Assembly (NCBI GenBank): GCA_039182515.1
Contig: JBCDCE010000059.1
Coordinates: 1 to 23,978, forward strand
DNA length: 23,978 nt
Reading direction: 5' to 3'
DNA from: JBCDCE01 sp039182515
GTDB lineage: Bacteria > Pseudomonadota > Alphaproteobacteria > Rhodobacterales > Rhodobacteraceae
The notes beneath the pieces were generated by a model. It was not told the origin of the DNA and made no database searches. It saw only the letters and a list, made by a program, of their open reading frames with translations. The translations under genes and the position numbers were made by a program. Shown here in pieces: positions 1 through 7,720 of the stretch (its first letter is position 1; each line of letters begins with the position of its first letter).

Positions 1-601
1 ATCGAGCATCGACGGAGGGCTTTGAGCGCGTCTGGACTCTGCTCAAAAGAAAGCTTGCGCTCTTCTCTGACGGCTTCCCATCTCAAAAACAGGGGGCTTG
101 ATTGGCGTGCAACAAGACGGATACCGCGCGCTTAGTCGCGACAAGGGCGAGAGTTTTGTGGCCAGCGTTTGGCTCGAAAATGATGGAGATCTTGGCGCGC
201 AAGAAATCCGGGGAGCGCAGGGTGTGCCGGAGCCATTTTTGTCTGTCCGTCGCAAAAGTGAGGTTGCGCGTGCTGCAGACCTTTGCTCCAAGCCAAGGGA
301 GGCGCCGTTGGTTATTGTCACAACGCGCGCTGAGATCGGCACAGAGCTCGGGTTCATGCCATCTCGGGAGGCCTGTGTGGTTTTGGGACCTGCGGATTTG
401 CGCAAAACGGGGTCCTTGGCGCTCTATCCAGAAGACAACAAATGGCGTGTTACCTCAGCTTTAGGGGCCAGTGGCAAACGTCCATGGACACCCCACGCTG
501 ATGCCAAGGCTCTTCGAGATGTAGAAGCGGTTTTTGCAGAGGTTCCAATGATAATAGGTACACCTCGATCCAAGGCGCACCTGAATGCTGGGTTACGTTA
601 A
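1..601 (+). pseudogene. comEC: ComEC/Rec2-like competence protein, C-terminal fragment with broken frame
   Basis: From about base 80 to the TAA at 599-601 the frame encodes a stretch I recognise as the C-terminal end of alphaproteobacterial ComEC, the inner-membrane DNA-uptake channel: ISKTGGLIGV, then RALSRDKGESF, then VWLENDGD, and near the end a cysteine followed by LRKTGSLALYPED. The same frame has TGA stops at 23-25 and 68-70, the second only about ten bases before the conserved block, so the TTG at 98 is unlikely to be a true start. Another frame is open from base 3 to the TGA at 99-101 and has coding-like codons (it includes FERVWTLLKRKLALFSDGF); a one-base loss or two-base gain around 72-80 would join the two. 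I infer a frameshifted gene or a sequence error. The position next to lexA agrees with comEC in related genomes. The 5' part lies outside the window, so the gene's status cannot be settled here. Confidence 0.55.
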
Positions 602-611
602 AAAGCCACGC

Positions 612-1355
612 TTAGTATGTGCGGATCAACCCAACGAGGCGGCCCTGCACTTTCACCTGATCGTCGCGCAGGAGGCGGGTCTCATAAGCTGGGTTGGCGG
701 CCTCAAGCGCAACCGTGCTGCCTTGGCGACGGTAGCGCTTTAGGGTGGCCTCCTGATCTTCCACCAGGGCCACCACGATATCACCGTTGTCCGCTGTATC
801 AGCTTCCTGGATCACAACCACGTCGCCATCATTGATGCCCACATCGATCATGGAGTCGCCTTTGACTTCCAGCGCGTAGTGGTTCCCAGCACCGGACACC
901 ATTTGTCCAGGCACGGCCACGTTGTGAGACACTTCGCTGATTGCTGCGATGGGAACACCGGCAGCAATGCGGCCCATAACGGGCAGTTCAATGGCATGTG
1001 TGTTGACTGGCATAGCGGCAGCGGGCTGGCTCGGCGCGGGGCTGTCCTCTTTCGCGCCGTCTATCACCACAGGCTGGAAGCCGCTGGTGCGCGCGGTGTG
1101 CCCGGAAACAGAGCCTAATACCGAAGCTGAGCCCGCAATCGCGTCCGGCAGTTTCACAATTTCAATTGCGCGTGCACGGTGCGCTAAGCGCCGGATAAAG
1201 CCGCGTTCTTCGAGTGCGGTGATCAACCGGTGGATCCCGGATTTCGAGCGAAGATCGAGCGCTTCTTTCATTTCATCAAATGAGGGCGGCACGCCATCGC
1301 GCGCAACGCGCTTGTGGATAAACTCAAGAAGGTCGATTTGCTTTTTCGTCAACAT
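612..1355 (-). CDS. lexA: LexA repressor, SOS master regulator
   Basis: 247 residues. The N-terminal winged helix (about 1-70) begins LTKKQIDLLEFI and has the recognition-helix region SGIHRLITALEERGF. A variable Ala/Ser/Pro-rich linker (about 72-120) makes it longer than the 202-residue E. coli protein, as usual in alphaproteobacteria. The S24 peptidase-like C-terminal domain has the autocleavage bond at A132-G133 (GRIAAGVP), catalytic Ser168 in GDSMI and Lys206 in ATLKRY. On RecA activation LexA cuts itself and releases SOS promoters. The ATG start has a GAGGAG ribosome site. It lies 95 bases downstream of moeA, with its own promoter and SOS box in that gap, so it is probably autoregulated rather than only co-transcribed with the trp-mo genes. 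It converges with the comEC fragment across a 10-base gap with no terminator. Confidence 0.97.
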   Translation of the reverse strand: MLTKKQIDLLEFIHKRVARDGVPPSFDEMKEALDLRSKSGIHRLITALEERGFIRRLAHRARAIEIVKLPDAIAGSASVLGSVSGHTARTSGFQPVVIDGAKEDSPAPSQPAAAMPVNTHAIELPVMGRIAAGVPIAAISEVSHNVAVPGQMVSGAGNHYALEVKGDSMIDVGINDGDVVVIQEADTADNGDIVVALVEDQEATLKRYRRQGSTVALEAANPAYETRLLRDDQVKVQGRLVGLIRTY

Positions 1356-1418
1356 GCGCGTGCTCTCCTCGATGCCCGGATTGTCTTGGGGGCGCGTTTT
1401 TGGACAGGTTTTGCGTAT

Positions 1419-1433
1419 GTTCTACTGATGTTC
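1419..1433 (-). promoter_or_regulatory. LexA (SOS) box of lexA
   Basis: The plus strand reads GTTCTACTGATGTTC, an exact match to the alphaproteobacterial direct-repeat SOS box GTTC-N7-GTTC. It lies 63-78 bases upstream of the lexA start codon and covers the -10 element and part of the spacer of the predicted lexA promoter, where LexA binding would exclude RNA polymerase. That it autoregulates lexA is inferred from this position and from the known behaviour of alphaproteobacterial lexA. Confidence 0.88.
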
Positions 1434-1447
1434 TTGGTTTGTGTCAA
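1419..1447 (-). promoter_or_regulatory. lexA promoter
   Basis: On the minus strand there is a perfect -35 hexamer TTGACA (plus-strand 1442-1447), a 17-base spacer (1425-1441) and a -10 hexamer TAGAAC (1419-1424). Consensus spacing, the location directly upstream of lexA and the overlap with the SOS box all support a sigma-70 type promoter. The -10 hexamer is part of one SOS half-site. Confidence 0.75.
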
Positions 1448-1450
1448 GAA

Positions 1451-2656
1451 TCAACTGGGAAGTGGCAGGTATTGGATCTCAGCGCCTTCTTCTAACTCTG
1501 GATCTGAGATCGGGCGATAGAGCAAGGCATTCGCCGAACTGAGCAGGGTTAGAAGGGCGCTGTCTTGCGAGCGGGCGGGCGAGATGCGGCCTTCGCTCAG
1601 CGTGGCGCGTAAAAAATGCGCGCGTGGGCCGTTTTTCGACAAAGGGGTATCGAGGAGGGCTGTTTGGAACACGGGCTCCACAGCTTGAAGCCCTTGCATG
1701 CGCTTGAGAAGCGGGCGCAGGAAGATCTCTCCGCACACCAATGCCGATACTGGATTGCCGGGCAGGCCGAGCAGCATTTGCGTTGCAAGCTTGCCTGCCA
1801 TCAGGGGTTTGCCCGGGCGCATGGCGATTTTATAGAAGGCGCGGTCGAGCCCGCGTTCGGCGGCAGCTTGGCCAACAAGATCATGATCTCCAACGGACGC
1901 GCCGCCAACGGTCACCAATAAGTCTGCGCCCAAGGCCAGATCGAAGGCTTGGGTAAGCGCGTCTTTGGTGTCGCGCGCGATGGGCAAAAGGCGGGCGGTG
2001 CCGCCTTCTTCTTCCACAAGCGCTTTGAGACCATAGATGTTGGAAGCGATGATTTGATCGTCTTGTGGGTGCTCTCCGGGCATGACCAATTCATCCCCAG
2101 TGGCCAAAATCGCAACGACCGGTTTGCGGGCCACGGGCACCTGCGCGATGTTCATCGCGGCCAAGAGCGCAAGGTCGCGGCCTGTCAATCGTTTTGGACC
2201 GTCAAAGGTTGCCCCTTTTTGAAAGTCTGCCCCCTTAGGACGAACATGCATGGAGCTGTCGAGTTCCTCTTTGAGAGTGATCTTTGGCGCTTGGTCTGAG
2301 GCCTCCTCGTGCGGCTCAATACGCGTGACGTCCTCTTGTATCACCACTCTGTCTGCGCCCTGGGGAAGCGGCGCGCCTGTGAAAATCCGTACCGCCTGGC
2401 CAGGGTTCAAAGGCCTTTCAAAGCTGTGACCTGCGGCGGCTTCTCCGATCACCTCTAGGGCTGCTCCGGGATGGGCATCGGCGTTTTGCACCGCATAGCC
2501 ATCCATCGCGGAAGCAGCAAAGGGGGGCTGATCTCGGTGCGCCTCAACGGCGCCAATGAGAACCTGGCCTGCGGCTTGGCTGAGGGGGACGTGGGTGACC
2601 TCAGGTTTGGTCGCGAGACGAAGCACCTGGGCTAGGGCCTCTTGCCATTCAATCAT
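1451..2656 (-). CDS. moeA: Molybdopterin molybdenumtransferase MoeA
   Basis: 401 residues, the normal length. It inserts molybdate into adenylylated molybdopterin in the last step of molybdenum cofactor synthesis in the cytoplasm. Family landmarks are SAMDGYAV (49-56), the domain III segment with ATGDEL (185-190) and SNIYGL, TVGGASVGDHD (249-259), MRPGKP (279-284) and LGLPGNPVSA (296-305), followed by the C-terminal beta domain. The start ATG overlaps the moaC stop by 4 bases, indicating translational coupling. It is the last gene of the trpGDC-moaC-moeA run. Roseobacters use molybdoenzymes widely, but none is encoded in this window. Confidence 0.96.
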   Translation of the reverse strand: MIEWQEALAQVLRLATKPEVTHVPLSQAAGQVLIGAVEAHRDQPPFAASAMDGYAVQNADAHPGAALEVIGEAAAGHSFERPLNPGQAVRIFTGAPLPQGADRVVIQEDVTRIEPHEEASDQAPKITLKEELDSSMHVRPKGADFQKGATFDGPKRLTGRDLALLAAMNIAQVPVARKPVVAILATGDELVMPGEHPQDDQIIASNIYGLKALVEEEGGTARLLPIARDTKDALTQAFDLALGADLLVTVGGASVGDHDLVGQAAAERGLDRAFYKIAMRPGKPLMAGKLATQMLLGLPGNPVSALVCGEIFLRPLLKRMQGLQAVEPVFQTALLDTPLSKNGPRAHFLRATLSEGRISPARSQDSALLTLLSSANALLYRPISDPELEEGAEIQYLPLPS

Positions 2657-3126
2657 GAAGCAACGAACCGTCCAGACTTGCCACCTTCTTTAAGAACAAG
2701 GCGGATATCGCTGATTTCCATGGTTTTATCGACGGCCTTAAGCATGTCGTAGACGGTCAAAGCAGCAGTGGAAACAGCCGTAAGTGCTTCCATTTCCACG
2801 CCAGTTTGGCCTGAGGTTTTGACCGTAGCGGTGATCTCAAGGCCTGGCAGGTCTGGCAAGGCAGAGAGCTCGATGCTCACTTTGCTCAAAGCCAGAGGGT
2901 GGCACAATGGGATAAGATCCGAGGTCTTTTTGGCCCCCATGATGCCTGCGAGCCGCGCGATGCCTTTGACATCTCCCTTTTTCGCTTCGCCGTCTTCCGT
3001 CAAATCAAAAGCTTGCTGGCTCATCTTGATCTGACCACGTGCCACAGCAAGGCGCGCTGTTGAAGCCTTTTCTGAGACGTCCACCATATGGGCCTGTCCG
3101 GCTTTGTCGAAATGGGTGAGGCTCAC
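2653..3126 (-). CDS. moaC: Cyclic pyranopterin monophosphate synthase MoaC
   Basis: 157 residues, full length. Acting after the radical-SAM enzyme MoaA, it forms cyclic pyranopterin monophosphate, the first stable intermediate of molybdenum cofactor synthesis. Visible motifs are KGDVKGIARLAGIMGAKKT, the substrate-binding LIPLCHPL (71-78), TGVEMEALTAVSTAAL, and YDMLKAVDK with D127 and K130 matching the catalytic Asp/Lys pair of E. coli MoaC (D128, K131), then GGKSG. It overlaps both neighbours, trpC upstream and moeA downstream, by 4 bases (ATGA). moaA is not in the window. Confidence 0.97.
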   Translation of the reverse strand: MSLTHFDKAGQAHMVDVSEKASTARLAVARGQIKMSQQAFDLTEDGEAKKGDVKGIARLAGIMGAKKTSDLIPLCHPLALSKVSIELSALPDLPGLEITATVKTSGQTGVEMEALTAVSTAALTVYDMLKAVDKTMEISDIRLVLKEGGKSGRFVAS

Positions 3127-3941
3127 ATCCCAACTCCGGCAGAGCTGACTTGCGTGTTGAGCAATTGCCGGGTGGCCACCGTGACGTCCTCTTGGCGCAT
3201 CAAAGACTCGCCGATCAAAAAGGCGCGCGCCCCGTACATAGCCATATCCGCGAGATCTTCAGGCGTGAAAAGCCCGCTTTCAGAGATCAGGAGGCGATCT
3301 TCTGGGGCCAAGCGCGACAACATGCGTGTTGTGTCGAGGCTCGTCTCAAAGGTGTTGAGATCGCGGTTGTTGATGCCCAAGAGCGGCGACCTGAGCGCTG
3401 TGGCGCGCTTCAGTTCTTCTTCGTTGTGCACTTCGAGCAAAACACTCATGCCGAGATCTTCGGCAGTGTCCTCAAGGGCATGCGCCTGGGCGTCTTCAAG
3501 GGCGGCCATGATAATCAAGATGCAATCGGCACCCATCGCGCGAGCCTCATAAACCTGGTAGGGATCGTAGAGGAAGTCTTTGCGGATCACCGGCAAATCG
3601 CAAGCGGCTCGCGCCGCGATCAAAGCCTCTTCACTGCCTTGGAAAGATGGCCCATCCGTGAGCACCGACAAGCAGGTGGCACCGCCTGCGGCATAGGCTT
3701 CTGCCAGCGATTTCGGGTCAAAATCCTCGCGGATTACGCCTTTTGAGGGTGAAGCTTTCTTGATTTCGGCAATTAAGCCATAGCCTGTTTTGGTGGCTTG
3801 AGTGAGGCGGCCTGCAAAGTCGCGCACATGCGGTGCGTCCTTGGCGCGGTCCTGCATGTCTTCCAGCGTGACTTCGGCTTTGCGCGCTGCAATTTCTTCA
3901 AGCTTATAAGCTTTGATCTTATCCAGGATGGTCGCGGTCAT
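3123..3941 (-). CDS. trpC: Indole-3-glycerol phosphate synthase
   Basis: 272 residues, a monofunctional TIM-barrel enzyme that closes the ring of CdRP to give indole-3-glycerol phosphate, the fourth step of tryptophan synthesis. Active-site blocks are IAEIKKASPSKG (E59 and K61 as the catalytic Glu/Lys), VIRKDF with K121 as the likely general acid, LLEVHNEEEL, GINNRDL and the phosphate-binding LLISESGL. There is no fused TrpF domain, unlike in enterics, so TrpF must be encoded elsewhere. It overlaps trpD by 4 bases at its start and moaC by 4 bases at its end. Confidence 0.97.
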   Translation of the reverse strand: MTATILDKIKAYKLEEIAARKAEVTLEDMQDRAKDAPHVRDFAGRLTQATKTGYGLIAEIKKASPSKGVIREDFDPKSLAEAYAAGGATCLSVLTDGPSFQGSEEALIAARAACDLPVIRKDFLYDPYQVYEARAMGADCILIIMAALEDAQAHALEDTAEDLGMSVLLEVHNEEELKRATALRSPLLGINNRDLNTFETSLDTTRMLSRLAPEDRLLISESGLFTPEDLADMAMYGARAFLIGESLMRQEDVTVATRQLLNTQVSSAGVGM

Positions 3942-4972
3942 GCGGCGGACTCCGAGGTTAATTTCGCAAGCGCTTGGACTTTGGCTTTGGCGGCACCACT
4001 GTCGAGGCTTTCGGCGGAAAGCTCTACGCCTTCAGGTAAGGTTTGGGCTTTGCCAGCAATCAAAAGGGCTGCTGATGCATTCAACAGCACGGCATCGCGG
4101 TAGGCAGACGCTTGACCATCTAGCAAGGCCGCGAAGGCTTTGCCGTTGTCTTCCGGGCTACCGCCCAAGATGGCTTCAAAAGGGTGCACGGGCAGGCCGG
4201 CCTCTTCGGGGTGCAGCGTCAGCTCTTTGACAGCACCGTTCTCCACCGAAGAAATATAACTTTCGCCCGTGATGGTCAGCTCATCCGTGCCGTCACTTCC
4301 ATGCACCAACCAGGCCCTGTCCGACCCAAGCGCCAGGAGCGTTTCGGCCATGGGCCTAATCAGGTCTCGTGAAAAAGCCCCAGTAAGCTGGCGTTTGACA
4401 CCAGCAGGGTTGGTCAATGGGCCCAAGATATTAAAGATCGTCCGCGTGCCGAGCTCTGCGCGCACCGGCATCACATGCTTGATCGCGGGATGGTGCATGG
4501 GCGCCATCATGAAGCAAATGCCGCATTCTGCCAAAGCGGCTTCCGCCACAGGCGCGCCGACCATCACGTTCACGCCCATCTGGCTCAGAGCATCTGCAGC
4601 GCCGGACAGTGAGCTGAGGTTGCGGTTGCCATGTTTGGCGACGGGCACACCTGCACCCGCCACCACAAAAGCGGTGGCGGTGGAGATATTGAACGTGCCT
4701 TTGCCGTCGCCGCCCGTGCCGACGATGTCCATGGCACCCTCGGGCGCATTAACAGGCACACATTTGGCGCGCATCACAGCAGCGGCGGCGGCATATTCGT
4801 CCACCGTTTCACCGCGCGTACGCAGGGCCATCAAAAAGCCGCCCATTTGCGCAGGCGTTGCTGCGCCGTCAAAGAGGATTTCGAACGCAGACCGAGCCTG
4901 ATCGGGGCTCAAAGGGCCATCGGCGGCGGCAGCAATGAGGGGGCGCAGAGCGCCAGAGGATGGATCAGTCAT
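3938..4972 (-). CDS. trpD: Anthranilate phosphoribosyltransferase
   Basis: 344 residues, the usual size for a stand-alone TrpD. It transfers phosphoribose from PRPP to anthranilate. The PRPP/Mg site shows as DIVGTGGDG (82-90), NIST (95-98) and VAKHGNR (111-117), and the anthranilate site as MAPMHHPA and VRAELGTRTIFNILGPLTNP. The N-terminal helical domain (about 1-70) carries the usual ALRTRGET motif. It is not fused to TrpG, but the reading frames overlap by 4 bases at both ends, so stoichiometric production with TrpG and TrpC is likely. Confidence 0.97.
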   Translation of the reverse strand: MTDPSSGALRPLIAAAADGPLSPDQARSAFEILFDGAATPAQMGGFLMALRTRGETVDEYAAAAAVMRAKCVPVNAPEGAMDIVGTGGDGKGTFNISTATAFVVAGAGVPVAKHGNRNLSSLSGAADALSQMGVNVMVGAPVAEAALAECGICFMMAPMHHPAIKHVMPVRAELGTRTIFNILGPLTNPAGVKRQLTGAFSRDLIRPMAETLLALGSDRAWLVHGSDGTDELTITGESYISSVENGAVKELTLHPEEAGLPVHPFEAILGGSPEDNGKAFAALLDGQASAYRDAVLLNASAALLIAGKAQTLPEGVELSAESLDSGAAKAKVQALAKLTSESAA

Positions 4973-5550
4973 GCGGGCACAGCCGTGGTGTCTAGGAAGG
5001 TTTTTAGCATTTGGTGGCCATGCTCCGAGCGGATCGATTCGGGATGAAATTGCACGCCATGGAGTGGCAGGGTTTTGTGGCTCAATCCCATGATCGTGCC
5101 GTCTTCAAGGTCTGCTGTGATTTCAAGCACATCGGGGAGGCTCTCGCGCTCCACCACCAGCGAATGATACCGCGTGGCCTCAAACGGGCTAGGCAGGCCT
5201 GCGAAGACCCCTTTGCCTGAATGGCGCACTTTGCCCATTTTGCCGTGAACAATTTCTGAGTGGCGCACGATCTTGCCACCGAAGGCTTGGCCCAGGCTTT
5301 GATGACCTAAACAGACGCCCAAGAGTGGGGTTTGCGTTTCGGCGCAGGCCTCGACCATGGCCAGACAGATCCCCGCTTGACTGGGATCGCAAGGGCCGGG
5401 CGACAGCACGACGCCTGAGGGGTTGAGGCCCATGGCGTCTTGGACGGTCAGCGTGTCGTTGCGATGCACTTCAACTTGCGCCCCTAGTTCGCCAAAATAG
5501 TGAACCAAATTGTAGGTAAAACTGTCGTAGTTATCGATCAGCAACAACAT
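4969..5550 (-). CDS. trpG: Anthranilate synthase component II (glutamine amidotransferase)
   Basis: 193 residues, a complete class I amidotransferase. It begins with LLLIDNYDSFTYNLV. The nucleophile is C80 in GVCLGHQ, and H169 and E171 (FHPES) complete the triad; PGPCDP forms the oxyanion region. It supplies ammonia to TrpE and could also serve aminodeoxychorismate synthase, since small TrpG/PabA proteins are often shared. It is the first gene of the trpGDC-moaC-moeA run. The start ATG has no strong Shine-Dalgarno sequence. I see no tryptophan-codon leader peptide or attenuator upstream. TrpE is encoded 2.3 kb away. Confidence 0.95.
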   Translation of the reverse strand: MLLLIDNYDSFTYNLVHYFGELGAQVEVHRNDTLTVQDAMGLNPSGVVLSPGPCDPSQAGICLAMVEACAETQTPLLGVCLGHQSLGQAFGGKIVRHSEIVHGKMGKVRHSGKGVFAGLPSPFEATRYHSLVVERESLPDVLEITADLEDGTIMGLSHKTLPLHGVQFHPESIRSEHGHQMLKTFLDTTAVPA

Positions 5551-5729
5551 GCGATGGCCGCTTTCGGATAGGTTAAGTCTATGTCATACTGTGAAGCGTG
5601 TCGCGTTTCACGTGTCCGAATTAGATGCTCAGTCTTGGGCCTGAAGGTCAAGAGTGAGCGCTCGTGTGATGTGGGTTTTGCGAGCTTTCGGCGAAGTGTG
5701 GCACACTTGGTGGGTTAAATTGATGAGAA
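5551..5729. promoter_or_regulatory. Divergent intergenic region between trpG and the deacetylase gene
   Basis: These 179 bases must hold the promoters of both divergent units. Two inverted repeats stand out: an imperfect 8-bp-stem palindrome at 5591-5611 with arms GTGAAGCG and CGTTTCAC, and a perfect 15-base palindrome AAGTGTGGCACACTT at 5694-5708, 22 bases before the GTG start of the plus-strand gene. I see no convincing sigma-70 promoter. Assigning the palindromes as operators is inference. Confidence 0.4.
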
Positions 5730-7574
5730 GTGGGGAATTACGTGTTCAGGGGGTTTTTCTTTGGGACCTTTTGGGGGCTGGTAATTGGCCTCATCGGCCT
5801 CGCTGTTGCGTCGGTTATTGCGCCGCCTTTACCGGGATCGGATCGTGCGGCGTTTGAAACCTCGCCACAAGCAGACACTGAAAACGCGCCGGCCTTGGGC
5901 TTGCGGCCTGACGCTGATCAACAGGCTTCCGTTCCCGAAGACTCACAGTCTTTGACCAATAGCACAGAAATTGTGGCACCGCGTGAGCTTCCGAACGCAA
6001 CGTCTTCCCAGTCTGCACCGGAAACCTCGAATGCAACTGAAACGGCCTCTCGCCCGGCCATTTCAACACAGACAGCGGGCGATCTTTCGCGGCCTGCTGT
6101 CGGTCAGGAGGATCCAGCGACCTCAAACACGGCAAATGCCGCTACGGGGCTTGTCGCCCAAGGTCTCGACACGCAAACACCCGAGATCGCAAAGACGGCT
6201 CCGCAGGTGCCAAGCGCTGCCGTGACTGGCGCTGGTGCCGTAGCCGGACTTCCAGAAAAGGATGCGCCTGAGGTTCAAACCCAGGCCAACGGCCTTGGGC
6301 CAAAACCTAATATTCCTAGCTCTGGGGGTTCCGATGTGGGAGCGACTGTGTTGTCGGATCTGGATCAAGGCAGCGGTGCTGGGGCCACGTCTTCTGGCAG
6401 TGGCGCAGATGGTCAGGTCGCATTGCCGAGCGGACCAAGCGCCCAAAACTCGCCCGCCTCAGCCCGCACGCAAACCTCGGCCAACACGCCCAATGTAGAT
6501 CTTTCGGTGGCCGCACTTGACGGTGAAACGTCCATCGTCGCGCCGAGTGGGTCGGGCACAGTTGTGCTCACACCCGTTTTACCCAGCCCACAAACAGCCC
6601 TTCCCACAGCGCCCGCGCCCTCCGCAACAGCTGTAGATGGACAGACCGCGCAAACAGCATCTTCGGTGACGGTCACAGAAACAGGGCAGTTGTTCCGGCC
6701 GAAAGTTTCGAATGGTTTGCCAGGCCAAAGGGTTTCTGGGCTATCGCAATCCCAAAGCAGCTCAGCGACAGGCTTCGGAGATCGAGCGCCAACGGTGCGC
6801 GTGTTGCGGCCTGGCTCTGTTTCTGGGCAAACGATTGGAGATCAATCGAGCGCTCAAACTGAGGCGTCTGCGTCAGACGGGACAGAGGCAAAAGCCAGCC
6901 AGGGCGCGCTATTGGATCATGCAGCCGAATTCACACGGCAAACAGAATTGCCTGTGGTTTCAATCGTTTTGGTGGACAGCGGCGGGCTCACATTTGCGCT
7001 CGATGCTTTGAGCAATTTTGGGCATCCCGTCACGATTGCGCTGGATCCAAATGCCTCCAATGCAACGGATTTAATGTCATCCTACCGGGGCGCAGGGATT
7101 GAGGTCATGGCGGTTTTGGACCTGCCGCCGGGCAGTCGTCCGCAGGATCTTGAAGTGTCTTTTGAAGCCTATGCTGCCGCGCTCCCCGAGGCCATCGGTT
7201 ATCTTGATCGCACAGGTGCGTCGCTTGGAGGGGGAACCGCTTTGCGGGGTCAGGCGGCGGATATATTTGCAGAAAGAGGGTTGGCCTATCTCAGCACGCG
7301 GCGTGGCTTTGACGCTGTTGCAACGGAGATGGAGCGCGGCGGTGTGCCGGTGCGCACGGCTGAGAGAGACCTTGGTGACACAGCGCAAGACGTGCGCGAG
7401 GTGCGCAGACAATTGGACCAGGTGGCCTTTGCAGCCGCTCAAAATGGCACTGGCGCGGTTGTGGTGGCGCAGATCCATCCTACGATTATCTCTGGCCTTT
7501 TGCTTTGGGGCGTAAGCCAGCGTGCAAAAAGCGTTGAGATCGTGCCTGTGTCGCAATTGCTGCTCGCGCGCTAG
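5730..7574 (+). CDS. YibQ-type divergent polysaccharide deacetylase family protein
   Basis: 614 residues from the GTG at 5730; a second GTG at 5742, preceded by GGGGAA, is an equally good start. An N-terminal membrane anchor or signal anchor (about 8-32, FFFGTFWGLVIGLIGLAVAS) is followed by a low-complexity Ala/Ser/Thr/Gln/Pro-rich stretch (about 35-400), then a C-terminal domain of about 205 residues (LPVVSIVLVDSGG to VEIVPVSQLL) with the fold pattern of the YibQ/DUF610 family. Known members carry IDDxG, LHLPMEP and NNHMGS motifs; here they read LVDSGG, LDLPPGS and LDRTGAS, so metal-ligand residues appear lost. It probably sits in the inner membrane facing the periplasm, perhaps in envelope or division work, but activity is doubtful. 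As I recall, a yibQ homologue also lies between trpE and trpGDC in Rhodobacter sphaeroides. Confidence 0.8.
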   Translation: MGNYVFRGFFFGTFWGLVIGLIGLAVASVIAPPLPGSDRAAFETSPQADTENAPALGLRPDADQQASVPEDSQSLTNSTEIVAPRELPNATSSQSAPETSNATETASRPAISTQTAGDLSRPAVGQEDPATSNTANAATGLVAQGLDTQTPEIAKTAPQVPSAAVTGAGAVAGLPEKDAPEVQTQANGLGPKPNIPSSGGSDVGATVLSDLDQGSGAGATSSGSGADGQVALPSGPSAQNSPASARTQTSANTPNVDLSVAALDGETSIVAPSGSGTVVLTPVLPSPQTALPTAPAPSATAVDGQTAQTASSVTVTETGQLFRPKVSNGLPGQRVSGLSQSQSSSATGFGDRAPTVRVLRPGSVSGQTIGDQSSAQTEASASDGTEAKASQGALLDHAAEFTRQTELPVVSIVLVDSGGLTFALDALSNFGHPVTIALDPNASNATDLMSSYRGAGIEVMAVLDLPPGSRPQDLEVSFEAYAAALPEAIGYLDRTGASLGGGTALRGQAADIFAERGLAYLSTRRGFDAVATEMERGGVPVRTAERDLGDTAQDVREVRRQLDQVAFAAAQNGTGAVVVAQIHPTIISGLLLWGVSQRAKSVEIVPVSQLLLAR

Positions 7575-7633
7575 AGCATCACTCACTTAATCCCCAGCGT
7601 AATTTCAAAGCACAAAGACCTGCACCCGACCGC

Positions 7634-7659
7634 GGGCGTCGGGCTGAAAGCCCCCGCCC
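7634..7659. repeat. Strong GC-rich hairpin between convergent genes
   Basis: Inverted repeat with an outer stem GGGCG/CGCCC, a small internal loop, an inner stem GGGCT/AGCCC and the triloop GAA. It lies 60 bases past the deacetylase stop and about 170 bases past the trpE stop on the other strand. It has no following T-run, so it is not a classical intrinsic terminator on either strand, though it could stall or protect 3' ends of both converging transcripts. Confidence 0.6.
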
Positions 7660-7674
7660 TTGGGTAATTACGAA

Positions 7675-7720
7675 AGGCGGCGGCCAGAATGCGACTAGGC
7701 GCTGGTCGGCTTCGCCGCCT
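7675..7720. repeat. Second structured inverted repeat, 46 bases
   Basis: Outer arms AGGCGGCG (7675-7682) and CGCCGCCT (7713-7720) pair perfectly over 8 bp; inside them GCCAG (7683-7687) and CTGGT (7702-7706) pair with one wobble. With the hairpin 15 bases to its left this makes a compact two-stem array filling the gap between the convergent deacetylase and trpE genes. Function unknown; a dispersed repeat or a structured transcript end are possibilities. Confidence 0.5.

Noticed and set aside
5551..5729. Tryptophan attenuator or leader peptide before trpG
   Set aside because: No short ORF with adjacent tryptophan codons and no terminator/antiterminator pair is seen on the minus strand.
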